Shown here piece after piece: positions 26,476 through 34,440 of a DNA stretch of 64,000 bases. Source of the DNA: Deltaproteobacteria bacterium (lineage in GTDB: Bacteria; Myxococcota; JADLHZ01); the NCBI GenBank assembly GCA_020848545.1, contig JADLHZ010000098.1:33872-97871 (forward strand), in the 5' to 3' direction. The notes under the pieces are model-generated. The model did no database searches. It was not told the DNA's origin and was given only the letters and a program-made list of their open reading frames with translations. The translations under genes were made by a program, and so were the position numbers. The number at the start of each line of letters is the position of its first letter. Position 1 is the first letter of the stretch.

Positions 26476-29246
26476 TGTCCATTCTTCCGTCTACGCTGCG
26501 GGTCGACGTCGCGCCGGCGAAGGGGCTGCTCTGCCGCTTCTTCGACTGGGCGTTCTTGCCGGTGCAGTTTTCGCCGGAGGCAAAAGCACGGCTCGAGCAC
26601 GTGGCGGCGAAGGGACGCGTGGTCTACGTCTTGCGGTCGAGCAGCTTTCTGTCGGCGCTCTTGCTGGCGACGCTCGTGCGGACGAGTGGGCTGCCCGTGA
26701 TCCGCTATGTGTCGCACCTGACCGTCGTCTGGTGGCAGTCGCTCGGCTTCCTCTTGCGGGCCTTGTTCGCGCGCGATCGCTCGCAGCCCTCGATCGCCAC
26801 GCTCATCCTGCGCCGGCGCGAAGCCGAGGAGCAGCGTTGGCTCGGGGACGCGTTGAAGGAAGGGCACTCGGCGTTGCTGTTCCTGTTTCGCCCGCGCAGC
26901 AGCACGACCGGGCGCATCAAGGCCGGCGAGCAAGCGTTGCTCCGCTTGTTGCGTGCGTCGCGAGAGGCCGGCGTTCCGGTGCAAATCGTCGCTGTTTCCT
27001 TCTTCTACGATCAGGCGCGCGAGCACCTGCGCCGGTCGCTCGTCGACTTCATGTTCGGGCCGCGCTCGGGGCCGGGGCGCCTGCGCGAGCTCGGCAGCTT
27101 CTTGCTCCACCGCTACGAGACGATCGTCAGCGTCGGCGAGCCGATCGCGATCGCCGCCTTGGACGAAGCGTGCGCGTCGGAAGACGTGCGCACCGTCGAC
27201 GCGATGCGTACGGAGCTTCTGAAGAGCCTGCAGCAGCACGCGCGCATCGTCCGCGGTCCACGCTTGCGCCCGCGCGGTCACGTGCTCGCGAGCGTGCTGC
27301 GCGATCCGGATCTGCAGGCGGAGATGGCCGAGGAGACGAAGAAGACCGGCAAGCCGCTCGCCGAGCTCAGGGCGACGGCGTACCGCTACGTCAACGAGAT
27401 CGCCGCCGACTACCGCGAGCACTACATCCGCGTGTTTCGCCACCTGCTCGACTGGGTGTTCAATCGCATCTACGACGGCGTCGTCGTCGATGAGACCGGC
27501 TTCGATCGCCTGCGTGAAGCCGTGAAGGACACGACTGTCGTCATCACGCCGTGCCACAAGAGCCACTCGGACTATTTGATCTTGTCGTACGTGTTTCGCG
27601 TGCGCGGCCTGCAGTGCCCGCACATCGTCGCCGGCATCAACCTCTCGTTTTGGCCGCTCGGGCGCATGTTCCGCGGCGCCGGCGCGTTCTTCGTGCGCCG
27701 CACCTTCAAGGGCAACGCGCTCTACGGCGCCACGTTCAAGGCGTACGTGAAGCGCTTGCTGCACGACGGAACGACGATGGAGTTCTTCCCCGAGGGCGGC
27801 CGCAGTCGCACGGGCCGCCTGTTGCTGCCGAAGATCGGCATGTTCAAGTACGTCGTCGAAGCCTGGCGCAGCCCGGGCGCGCCGGAGATCACCTTCGTGC
27901 CGGTGTCGATCGACTACGAAAAGATCATCGAGCACGCGTCGTATCAGGCGGAGCTGCAGGGTAAGGAGAAGAAGCGCGAGGACTTCTCGGCGCTCCTGCG
28001 GACACGCAAGATCCTGCGCTCCCGCTACGGGCGCGTGCACGTGAGCTTCGGCGCGCCCATCAAGCTGAGCCAGTTCGCGGCCCGGCGCGGCGTCGACTTG
28101 CCGGATCGCGAGGCGACTAAAAGCGGTCGACCGAAGTGCAGCGACGAAGAGAGCACGATGCTCGCGCGCGCGCTGAGCTACCAAGTGATGCACGACATCG
28201 GCCGCGTGGCGACGGTGACGCCGTCGGCGGTGACGGCAGCGGTGCTCTTGAACCCGCGGCGCGGCTCGGTGTCGCGGCAGCAGCTTTTCGAGCAATCGGC
28301 GCGCCTGCTCGCCGAGCTCAAGTGGCTCTCGGCGCCGATCTCGCGCGCGCTGCACCCGGCCGAGCCTGCGCTCGACGAGGCCTTGAAGCGCTTCGAGGAC
28401 GAGAAGCGTATCCGCATCGAGCACAAGACGCCGAACGAGACGATGAGCGGTGGCTACGACGCCTTGCTCAGCGTGCCGAGCGAGAACCGCCTCGGCCTCG
28501 TCTACTACCAGAACCAGATCACGCAGCACGTGCTCTCGCATGCGATCGTCGCGGTGGCGGCCCTCGCGCTCGGCTCGTGCAAGGTCGAGGAGCTGCGCGT
28601 CGCGTCGCTCGAGCTCTCGCGCATGATGAAGCACGAGTTCAGCTTCCGCGCCGATCGGCCCTTCGAGTCGTTGTTCGCTTTGATCGTGACCGAGCTCGTG
28701 GCGCAGGGGCTACTCGTGCTCGAAGCGCCGCCGAGCGCTCGCGCAGAGGCCGACCCTCAGGGTCGCGCGAACAACGACGCGCTGCAGGACACGATCTTGC
28801 TCGGCCGCATCGCGGGCTTGGAAGCGCTCGCCGGCTTCTTGGACGCGACGATCGGCGCCTATGTGGCCACGCTCGATGCCCTCGACGAGCTCACCCAGTT
28901 TCCGCTGTGGGAAAAAGAGCTCGCGATCCGCGCCGTCGACCGCGTGCGGGCGTGGCTGCTCGACGGCCGCATCAAGACTTCGGAGAGCTTGCAGAAGCCG
29001 CTCGTGCAGAGCGCGCTCGCCTGGTTGCGTGATCTCGGCGTGGTTGCGGAGCGGCCGGACAAGACCTTGGCGTTGACCGAGAAGTTCAATGATCCCGAGA
29101 ACTTGCGCCTGGTGAGGGAGCACTTCGGGCGCTTCTTGTTCTCCTACGGAAATGCCGAGCGCACCTCAGGGACACCCCCGCCGATAATGGCTGGGGATTC
29201 GTCTGTCACAGGAGCGGCACATGGGCATCGGGAACATCGCCTCTAG
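26475..29246 (+). CDS. plsB: Glycerol-3-phosphate 1-O-acyltransferase, PlsB type
   Basis: A 923-residue enzyme that would acylate sn-glycerol-3-phosphate at position 1, the first step of phospholipid synthesis, at the inner membrane. The family N-terminal region (VVYVLRSSSFLSALLLATL) precedes the acyltransferase core: catalytic HX4D (H361 to D366, PCHKSHSDYLILSYVF), GAFFVRRTFKGNALYGA, and FPEGGRSRTGR near residue 437, followed by FVPVSIDYEKI. E. coli PlsB is 807 residues; the extra length lies mostly in the C-terminal part. The start overlaps the stop of the metzincin gene, with no ribosome binding site, so it depends on coupling. The last 26 bases overlap the next gene. Confidence 0.92.
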   Translation: MSILPSTLRVDVAPAKGLLCRFFDWAFLPVQFSPEAKARLEHVAAKGRVVYVLRSSSFLSALLLATLVRTSGLPVIRYVSHLTVVWWQSLGFLLRALFARDRSQPSIATLILRRREAEEQRWLGDALKEGHSALLFLFRPRSSTTGRIKAGEQALLRLLRASREAGVPVQIVAVSFFYDQAREHLRRSLVDFMFGPRSGPGRLRELGSFLLHRYETIVSVGEPIAIAALDEACASEDVRTVDAMRTELLKSLQQHARIVRGPRLRPRGHVLASVLRDPDLQAEMAEETKKTGKPLAELRATAYRYVNEIAADYREHYIRVFRHLLDWVFNRIYDGVVVDETGFDRLREAVKDTTVVITPCHKSHSDYLILSYVFRVRGLQCPHIVAGINLSFWPLGRMFRGAGAFFVRRTFKGNALYGATFKAYVKRLLHDGTTMEFFPEGGRSRTGRLLLPKIGMFKYVVEAWRSPGAPEITFVPVSIDYEKIIEHASYQAELQGKEKKREDFSALLRTRKILRSRYGRVHVSFGAPIKLSQFAARRGVDLPDREATKSGRPKCSDEESTMLARALSYQVMHDIGRVATVTPSAVTAAVLLNPRRGSVSRQQLFEQSARLLAELKWLSAPISRALHPAEPALDEALKRFEDEKRIRIEHKTPNETMSGGYDALLSVPSENRLGLVYYQNQITQHVLSHAIVAVAALALGSCKVEELRVASLELSRMMKHEFSFRADRPFESLFALIVTELVAQGLLVLEAPPSARAEADPQGRANNDALQDTILLGRIAGLEALAGFLDATIGAYVATLDALDELTQFPLWEKELAIRAVDRVRAWLLDGRIKTSESLQKPLVQSALAWLRDLGVVAERPDKTLALTEKFNDPENLRLVREHFGRFLFSYGNAERTSGTPPPIMAGDSSVTGAAHGHREHRL

Positions 29247-30867
29247 ATCTGCAGCACCGAAATTCGACGCCGCCGCCTTCGCCGAGCGCCTGATCAAGGG
29301 CCTCGATGCGAAGCTGACGACGCCTGAGACCGTGGGCGATGTGCTCGATCTGTCGGCGCTGAAGCCGGCGCAGCAGAAGGCCGTCTTCAAAGAGATCGAC
29401 AAGCGCGTCGCCCAAGAGGACGCGAAGAAATACTACGACGCGCTCGACAGCATCTGCAGCTCGGCGCGGATCGATCCCGCGTTCCTCTCAGGCATGGTGA
29501 TGGGCGCGGGCATGTCGATGCCGGTCGCGCCGGCGGAAGGTCAGAGCAAGCAGCGCGATCTGCACGCGACCGAAGTGGCGGGAGCAACGGCGAAGAAGCC
29601 GGTCGCAGCGGCGCCCGAAGGCCAGGACCCGATGGATGGGATCGAAGGCATCCGCCGGGCTCTCGACGCGCAGGAAGCCGCGCTGCGCGCGACGAAGATG
29701 CCTGCCGCGCAAAAGAAGAAGATGGAGAAGACGCTCGAAGCCACGCGCGAGATCCTCAACGTCGCGCTCGCGAACGCCGCGGGCAGCGTGGGGATGATGC
29801 AAGATCGCCTCGCGTCGAAGGTGGATCGCGCGACGGCGGCGGGCGGCGCGAAGGCCGTCACCGCACAGGCGCAGGCCGCGGCGGTCGATCAGCAGGTCCG
29901 CAAAGACTTGAAAGACATCTTGATGGCGAACCCGCAGGTCGCGGCCGCTGTGAACGCTCAGGCTGCTGCCGCTGCTGCTGCGCCCGCGGGCGTCCCGGTG
30001 CCTGCAGCGGGCGCAAGCGCTGCGGCGTTGCTTGGGGCCGGCATGGTCCCAGGCATGAACCCGAAGATCAAAGGCCAGCTCGAGAAAGCATCGAGCGAGC
30101 TCCGCAACATCTCTCGCTCGCAGCAGATCATCTCGATGATCGACTCGGGCATGCCGATCGAGAAGATCTTGCTCGCCGTCATGCTGCTCTTCTTCGAGGA
30201 CAGCGACGAGAAGCTGAAGCAGAAGATGAAGGAACAAGCGCTCAAGCAGGAAGAGCTCGAGGCGCTCAAGAGCGAACAAGAGGCGCTGCGCAACGGCGAT
30301 CCGGCCGCGATCGAGCGGCTCGTCGCGCAAGAGACGCGTGAGATCGTCGCGAACGAGGCTGGCGAGACGTTGCAACAGGCCGGGCAAGTCGTCAGCGGCG
30401 GCGACGACGCGTCGAAGAACGATCCGAAGAACAAGGCGAAGGCCGCGCAGTCGGGCCAGGCGTCCGGCCACGAAGTGTTGAACACACCGGCCGCGCAGCT
30501 CGCGCGCAAGAAGGCTGAAGCCAACGCCGACGCGCTGAAGCAGAACCAGACGGTCAACGCCGCCGAGGCCCAGGCGGCGCAGCAAGCCGCGGGCGACGGC
30601 ACGAAGCCGCCGGTCGACGACGCCGCGCCGCCGCAAGCCAACCCGGGGACGGTGAAGCCGCCGCTCACGGACGCAGAGAAGGCCGCGATCGTCGAGAAGC
30701 GCCTGGAAGCGATCCAGGCCAAGGTCGATCACGGCGGTGGCTCGATGCAGCAGTTCAACTTCGAAGTGCAGTTCTTGATGGAGGCGCGCAAGAACATGCT
30801 CGAGCTCGTCAGCAAGCTGTTGAGCGACATCTCGCAGCAGATCTCGACGATCATCAGAAACATCTAG
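29221..30867 (+). CDS. Ala/Gln-rich coiled-coil protein of unknown function
   Basis: A 548-residue protein, rich in Ala, Gln, Lys and Glu, with no signal peptide. Its N-terminal 90 residues look folded (KAVFKEIDKRVAQEDAKKYYDAL); a low-complexity Ala-rich section (about 215-275) precedes a hydrophobic helix (IEKILLAVMLLFFEDSDEKL, about 316-335), a charged coiled coil, a second low-complexity region, and an amphipathic C-terminal helix (NMLELVSKLLSDISQQIS). AGGAG upstream of ATG 29221 lies inside plsB. The C-terminal helix and hydrophobic-plus-coiled-coil layout recall secreted translocator or filament proteins of specialised secretion systems, but no such genes are nearby, so that is speculation. 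I do not recognise the family. Confidence 0.75.
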   Translation: MGIGNIASRSAAPKFDAAAFAERLIKGLDAKLTTPETVGDVLDLSALKPAQQKAVFKEIDKRVAQEDAKKYYDALDSICSSARIDPAFLSGMVMGAGMSMPVAPAEGQSKQRDLHATEVAGATAKKPVAAAPEGQDPMDGIEGIRRALDAQEAALRATKMPAAQKKKMEKTLEATREILNVALANAAGSVGMMQDRLASKVDRATAAGGAKAVTAQAQAAAVDQQVRKDLKDILMANPQVAAAVNAQAAAAAAAPAGVPVPAAGASAAALLGAGMVPGMNPKIKGQLEKASSELRNISRSQQIISMIDSGMPIEKILLAVMLLFFEDSDEKLKQKMKEQALKQEELEALKSEQEALRNGDPAAIERLVAQETREIVANEAGETLQQAGQVVSGGDDASKNDPKNKAKAAQSGQASGHEVLNTPAAQLARKKAEANADALKQNQTVNAAEAQAAQQAAGDGTKPPVDDAAPPQANPGTVKPPLTDAEKAAIVEKRLEAIQAKVDHGGGSMQQFNFEVQFLMEARKNMLELVSKLLSDISQQISTIIRNI

Positions 30868-30918
30868 AAACCTCGCTGCGCTCGTTTCTCGCTTCGGCAC
30901 TCGCTGCGCTTGTGCCTG

Positions 30919-31016
30919 TTGTCTTCCCCCCACCCGTCGCTTCGCTCCTCCCTCCCCGCAAGCGGGGACGTGGGCGCATTCGCGCCGGGATCTGCGAACG
31001 TCGGCGCAAGCGCCTC
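30919..31016 (-). repeat. Dispersed 100-bp repeat, copy B
   Basis: This is the reverse-complement copy of 9451-9550, with the same three mini-palindromes (TCCCCGCAAGCGGGGA, GGCGCATTCGCGCC and GGCGCAAGCGCC). It occupies the middle of the 284-bp gap 30868-31151. The remainder of the gap has degenerate CTCGCTGCGCTCG-like units on the left. On the right, TAATAT at 31135-31140 is a possible -10 for the next gene. Confidence 0.8.
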
Positions 31017-31151
31017 GCGTGCTGCGCACGCACGCTGGAGACCGGAGCCGTGATCCGCCGAACCGACAGGCCCTTGCACGACGTCCCCTCTTCGCAGGTT
31101 GACGCTTCGTCTCGCCCCAACGCACGCCGCACGCTAATATAGGGGGTAGGT

Positions 31152-31445
31152 ATGGACGCGGAGATCAGAACACTGTTGTCGGCACTCGTCGAAGGCCAGC
31201 TGAAGCTCGCGGAGGCGCAAGCTGAAACCGGCAAGACGATGGCCGAGCTGCGCCGTGAGATGCATCGCGGGTTCGCGAAGATCGACTACATGAGCAATCG
31301 TCTCGATTGGTTTGGTAACCAAGTCGTGCGCGGCTTCACGCGTGGCGCTTCTCGTGATTTCAACCTTGAACGTCGCGTCACCAAGCTCGAACGTCAGATC
31401 GCTGCCCTCAAGAAGAAGGCGAAGAAGCCGCCGAAGAAGCACTGA
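31152..31445 (+). CDS. Small basic coiled-coil protein
   Basis: A 97-residue protein: an amphipathic helical N-terminal half (LLSALVEGQLKLAEAQAETG), a middle resembling short hydrophobic-repeat helper proteins (IDYMSNRLDWFGNQVV), a leucine-heptad helix, and a Lys-rich tail (KKKAKKPPKKH) that may bind nucleic acid or membrane. GGGGGTAGGT directly precedes the ATG. Its last 38 bases overlap the reverse-strand rimI gene, an unusually long tail-to-tail overlap. No function can be assigned. Confidence 0.6.
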   Translation: MDAEIRTLLSALVEGQLKLAEAQAETGKTMAELRREMHRGFAKIDYMSNRLDWFGNQVVRGFTRGASRDFNLERRVTKLERQIAALKKKAKKPPKKH

Positions 31446-31878
31446 CCATTCGTTCCATCAACAGGGCGGTGTCGCCATTGGTGTAGTAGCGCGGGCGTTC
31501 GCCGACGCGGGTGAAGCCGGTGCTTTCGTAGAGCGCGAGCGCGGCCGCGTTCGTTGCGCGCACTTCGAGCGTCAGGCGCGTGCAGTGTTTGGCGCGGGCG
31601 CGATCGATCGCGTGGGCGACGAGGGTGCGTGCGTAGCCTTTGCGGCGGGCGGCGGGATCGCTCGTGACATTTTGGATCTGCGCTTCGTCGACGATGAACC
31701 AGATGACGAGGTAGGCGACGGCGCGAGTGTTTTCGCGGAGCACCCACATCTCGCCGCGATCGGCTGGGCGTTCGATCTCTTCTCGTAGACCGCTCTCGGT
31801 CCACGGCTGCGGGTGCGACGCGCGCTCGATGGCGAGGATCGCCGGCAGGTCCTCCGGACGCGCGCGCTCGGGCGTCAT
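31408..31878 (-). CDS. rimI: Ribosomal protein S18-alanine N-acetyltransferase
   Basis: A 156-residue GNAT-family acetyltransferase. The RimI pattern is clear: AILAIERASHPQPWTE near the N-terminus, the acetyl-CoA loop DPAARRKGYARTLV (RxxGxA), LEVRATNAAALALYESTGF, and YYTNGDTALLMERM. It would acetylate the N-terminal alanine of ribosomal protein S18. The start overlaps the stop of the SurA-like gene by four bases (ATGA), so they are in one reverse-strand operon. The Ser/Ala tail (SSAASSPSS) lies in the segment overlapping the gene on the other strand and is probably dispensable. Confidence 0.88.
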   Translation of the reverse strand: MTPERARPEDLPAILAIERASHPQPWTESGLREEIERPADRGEMWVLRENTRAVAYLVIWFIVDEAQIQNVTSDPAARRKGYARTLVAHAIDRARAKHCTRLTLEVRATNAAALALYESTGFTRVGERPRYYTNGDTALLMERMVSASSAASSPSS

Positions 31879-32630
31879 GGATCGAGGTTGCCGCTGAACG
31901 CGACTTCCTTCAGCTCGCCGATCAGGCGCACGTCGGAGCGCTCCAAGAGCTCGCGCAGGTACTCGAAGGTGCGCTTGACGAAGATCTCGTCGCGCAGCCG
32001 GCGAAGCACGAGCTCTTCGGGCGCGCCGCCGAGCTCCGGGTGCTCCTGCTGGAAGAGCGCCGCTTCACCTTCCTTCAGCTCGATGCGCGCGCGGATACGG
32101 TATTCGAGGAAGCGATCCACGCGCAGCGCCCGCCGCAGATCGTCCTTCAACGCGTCGACGGTGAGCGTGGCGCGCTCGAGGAAGCGGGCGAACGCGCGAT
32201 CGTCCGGGAAGCGCGCGCGGAAGGCTTTCAACGCCGTGTCGACGTCGGCGGTGCTCGGATCCGGCTGCGAATAGCGGCGCGCTTCCTCCAGCAGGAGCAT
32301 GCGCTGCACGAGGTGCTTTCTGATCTCGTCGAGCAGGCCCGGCGGCCAGGTGCGCATGAACACGGCGGCGCCTGCTTGCTTGGCGATCTCGATCGCGGCT
32401 GCGCGCTTGACGTCGATGAGCGTGACCGTCTGCCGATCGACGGTGGCGACGACGCGCTCGACGATCTCGCCGCGGGGGGCGTTTGGGACAGCGCTCTTCT
32501 GCGGCGTGGTCTGGGTGCTCGCGGGCTCTTGCGCGGCATTCTCCTGGAGCCACGGTAGCGGGCGTGCGTCGACCGGGAGCGTCGTTGGCGCGGCTGCGGC
32601 GGTGGCGAAAAAGAAGAGCAGAGCGAGCAC
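31875..32630 (-). CDS. SurA N-terminal-domain-like periplasmic chaperone
   Basis: A 251-residue secreted protein with a short signal peptide (LALLFFFATAAAA). Residues about 55-245 resemble the SurA N-terminal chaperone domain: VERVVATVDRQTVTLIDVKRAA, HLVQRMLLLEEARR, FLERATLTVDALKDDLRRAL, and a helical end. No parvulin (PPIase) domain is present, so it should act as a chaperone only, in outer-membrane protein transit. GTG 32630 is the only start that keeps the signal peptide; no clear ribosome binding site precedes it. It sits in the reverse-strand group between engB and rimI. Confidence 0.75.
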   Translation of the reverse strand: MLALLFFFATAAAAPTTLPVDARPLPWLQENAAQEPASTQTTPQKSAVPNAPRGEIVERVVATVDRQTVTLIDVKRAAAIEIAKQAGAAVFMRTWPPGLLDEIRKHLVQRMLLLEEARRYSQPDPSTADVDTALKAFRARFPDDRAFARFLERATLTVDALKDDLRRALRVDRFLEYRIRARIELKEGEAALFQQEHPELGGAPEELVLRRLRDEIFVKRTFEYLRELLERSDVRLIGELKEVAFSGNLDP

Positions 32631-32683
32631 GAACGGAGCTTACGTCTCTCGTGGCGTCGCGTCACGTATCTGCGGCGGAGTGT

Positions 32684-33295
32684 TCACTCTTCTTCTTGCG
32701 CTGCTGAGTCGCCGATCGTCCTGAGCGCATCCTGGATCGCCTTGCGTACCGCGCCGAGGCCGTCGCCGGTCTCTGCCGAAAACCCGATCGCCGATCCCGC
32801 CGGCAAGTCGAGCGACTTCTCGACCTCGCGCAGGGTTGGCTTTCGCTTCGCCTTCGCCAACCGATCGATCTTCGTCACGATGACGATCACGCGGCGGCCA
32901 CAGTGCTGCACGAACGCCAGATGCGCGCGATCGTCGTCGCTGCCTTTGGCGCGGCGGGCGTCGATCAGCAGCAACACGAGCGCCAGCTGATCGCGCTCGC
33001 GCAAGTACGATTCGACGAGGTGCTCGAGGCCGGCCTTCACCTGATTCGGCACGTCGGCGAAGCCGTAGCCTGGCAGATCGACCAGCGTGTCGCCCTCGCT
33101 CGTCTTGAAGTAGTTGATGAGCTGCGTGCGGCCGGGCGTGCGCGAGCGGCGGACGAGGCTCTGCTGGCCGAGCAACTGCGCGAGCAGCGAGCTCTTGCCC
33201 ACGTTCGAGCGGCCAATGACCGCTACTTCGCGCTCGATCTCGGGCGGGCACTGCGAGAGCTTCGCCGCGCTGATGATGAAGGTCGGCCCACTCAC
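32684..33295 (-). CDS. engB: Ribosome biogenesis GTP-binding protein EngB (YsxC/YihA)
   Basis: A 203-residue TRAFAC-class GTPase for 50S subunit assembly. GTPase motifs: G1 GRSNVGKSS from residue 28, G2 TPGRTQ, G3 DLPGYGFADV, G4 TKIDRL, and a G5-like SAETGDG. I start at GTG 33295, since family similarity begins at FIISAAKLSQCP; the upstream frame runs through the preceding cytochrome gene. It lies seven bases after the cytochrome stop, so co-transcription is likely. Acidic tail AAQEEE at the C-terminus. Confidence 0.95.
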   Translation of the reverse strand: MSGPTFIISAAKLSQCPPEIEREVAVIGRSNVGKSSLLAQLLGQQSLVRRSRTPGRTQLINYFKTSEGDTLVDLPGYGFADVPNQVKAGLEHLVESYLRERDQLALVLLLIDARRAKGSDDDRAHLAFVQHCGRRVIVIVTKIDRLAKAKRKPTLREVEKSLDLPAGSAIGFSAETGDGLGAVRKAIQDALRTIGDSAAQEEE

Positions 33296-33302
33296 GTCCG
33301 GC

Positions 33303-33710
33303 TCACTGCTTGCCGTGCGCGATGCGGGCCCAGGCCTTGGCGTAGTCGAAGGGCTCGATGTTCGGCGCGCTGCCGTCGTGGCAGCGCTTGCACGTCTGCT
33401 CGTTCGGCACAACGAGGCCGACGGCGCGCGCGAGCTCTTTGTCCTTCATCACGTAGTGCGGCGAGTAATAGCGGCCGGCGCCGTGGCAGCTCTCGCACTG
33501 CACGCCGGCGAGCGGCTGCGAGAGATCGTCCGGTGTCAGTGTATGACAAACCGTACATCGGGTCTGCTTCTTCTGATCGGTCTGCAGCCCTTCGAACGCG
33601 CGGGCGTGCGCCGACTGTTGCCACGTTTGAAACGCTTGCGGATGGCAGCTTTGGCAGCGCTCGGCGCCAACGTAGTTCGAGGTGCTGATGAGCAAGGAGA
33701 GGAGCAGCAT
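33303..33710 (-). CDS. Periplasmic tetraheme cytochrome c
   Basis: A 135-residue secreted protein with four CXXCH heme-binding motifs at residues 19-23 (CQSCH), 52-56 (CTVCH), 72-76 (CESCH) and 107-111 (CKRCH). Additional His residues (H35, H85 and H132) can serve as distal ligands. The layout resembles cytochrome c554 or c3-type electron carriers used in anaerobic respiration. The signal peptide is short and the first heme motif starts very near it, so mature length is about 118. Start ATG 33710 overlaps the upstream TGA (TGATG). No partner reductase gene is present in the window. Confidence 0.88.
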   Translation of the reverse strand: MLLLSLLISTSNYVGAERCQSCHPQAFQTWQQSAHARAFEGLQTDQKKQTRCTVCHTLTPDDLSQPLAGVQCESCHGAGRYYSPHYVMKDKELARAVGLVVPNEQTCKRCHDGSAPNIEPFDYAKAWARIAHGKQ

Positions 33711-33964
33711 CAGTTTGCGTTACCGCGCGCGTACTGCTGGAAGAGGGCCGGATCGAAGTCGAACTTCACGCCGAAGATCTTGGTGAGGATCTGGAAGGCG
33801 AGGAACGCGCAGGCGAGCAGCACGCCGAACGCGGCGAAGCCGAAGGCCGAGGTGTAGATCAACGCGACGCCGGCGATGATGCCGATGATCGGATCGAGGA
33901 TGCGGAGGATCTCCGGGCGATCGTGGGTCGGGCGGAGGACTTGTTTGAGATCGGAGAGTTTCAC
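33710..33964 (-). CDS. Small two-helix membrane protein
   Basis: An 84-residue protein with two predicted transmembrane helices (about residues 26-44 and 46-62: IIGIIAGVALIYTSAFGFAA, GVLLACAFLAFQILT) and polar ends. AAGGAG lies before GTG 33964. It overlaps the tetraheme cytochrome start (TGATG). It could be a membrane partner for the cytochrome; this is based on position only. No family recognised. Confidence 0.65.
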   Translation of the reverse strand: MKLSDLKQVLRPTHDRPEILRILDPIIGIIAGVALIYTSAFGFAAFGVLLACAFLAFQILTKIFGVKFDFDPALFQQYARGNAN

Positions 33965-33979
33965 GACGGGCTCCTTTTC

Positions 33980-34015
33980 GGCGACGGCGACGGCGACGTC
34001 AACGGCAACGTCAAC
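33980..34015. repeat. Hexamer array GGCGAC/GTCAAC
   Basis: Six tandem hexamers: three GGCGAC, then GTCAAC, GGCAAC, GTCAAC. The first 25 bases match 51521-51545 at all but one position. It lies between the 33964 start and the stop of the cyclic-nucleotide-binding gene, just upstream of the small membrane protein's ribosome binding site. Confidence 0.7.
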
Positions 34016-34023
34016 GCGGAGGA

Positions 34024-34440
34024 TCAGCGCTTATTGGCCTCGCGCAACCGATGCGTCAAGACCTTGATGATGCCGTGGGCGATCTCGCTCTTTTGCGCCA
34101 GGATCTCGGCGAAGTCCTCACGCTGAATCTTGAGCGCCGTCAGCTCCTTCAGCGCCGTCACCGAGGCCGAGCGCGGCTCGGAGTCGAGGATCGACATCTC
34201 GCCGAAGCACTCGCGCTCGCCGAGCTCGGTCAGCACCTTCTCGCCGCGGTGGATGCGCACCTTGCCCTCGAGCACGATGTACATCGCTTCGCCGATCTCG
34301 CCTTCCTTGAAGACGTTCTCGTCGCTCTGGAACTCGATTTCGTCGGCGATCTGCGCGATCTGCGCGAGCTCTTCGCCGGGGATCTCCTTGAACAAGGGCA
34401 CGCTCTTCAAGAACAACACTTTTTCGACGGTAGAGATCAA
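34024..34440 (-). CDS. Cyclic nucleotide-binding domain protein
   Basis: A 138-residue stand-alone cNMP-binding domain: LFKEIPGEELAQIAQIADEI, the beta-roll GEAMYIVLEGKVRI, and the phosphate-binding cassette motif FGEMSILDSEPRSASVTA, in which Glu and Arg contact the ribose and phosphate. There is no helix-turn-helix, so it is not a Crp-type regulator. TTG 34440 overlaps the upstream stop (TTGA), with GGAG about eight bases before it. In many relatives the same domain is fused behind an Npt-like transporter and HEAT repeats, so this is probably a regulatory subunit of the preceding carrier. Confidence 0.85.
   Translation of the reverse strand: MISTVEKVLFLKSVPLFKEIPGEELAQIAQIADEIEFQSDENVFKEGEIGEAMYIVLEGKVRIHRGEKVLTELGERECFGEMSILDSEPRSASVTALKELTALKIQREDFAEILAQKSEIAHGIIKVLTHRLREANKR

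Noticed and set aside
29221..30867. Assignment as a type III secretion translocator
   Set aside because: Only general layout supports it; no secretion-system genes or family motifs are visible, so no such call is made in the annotation.
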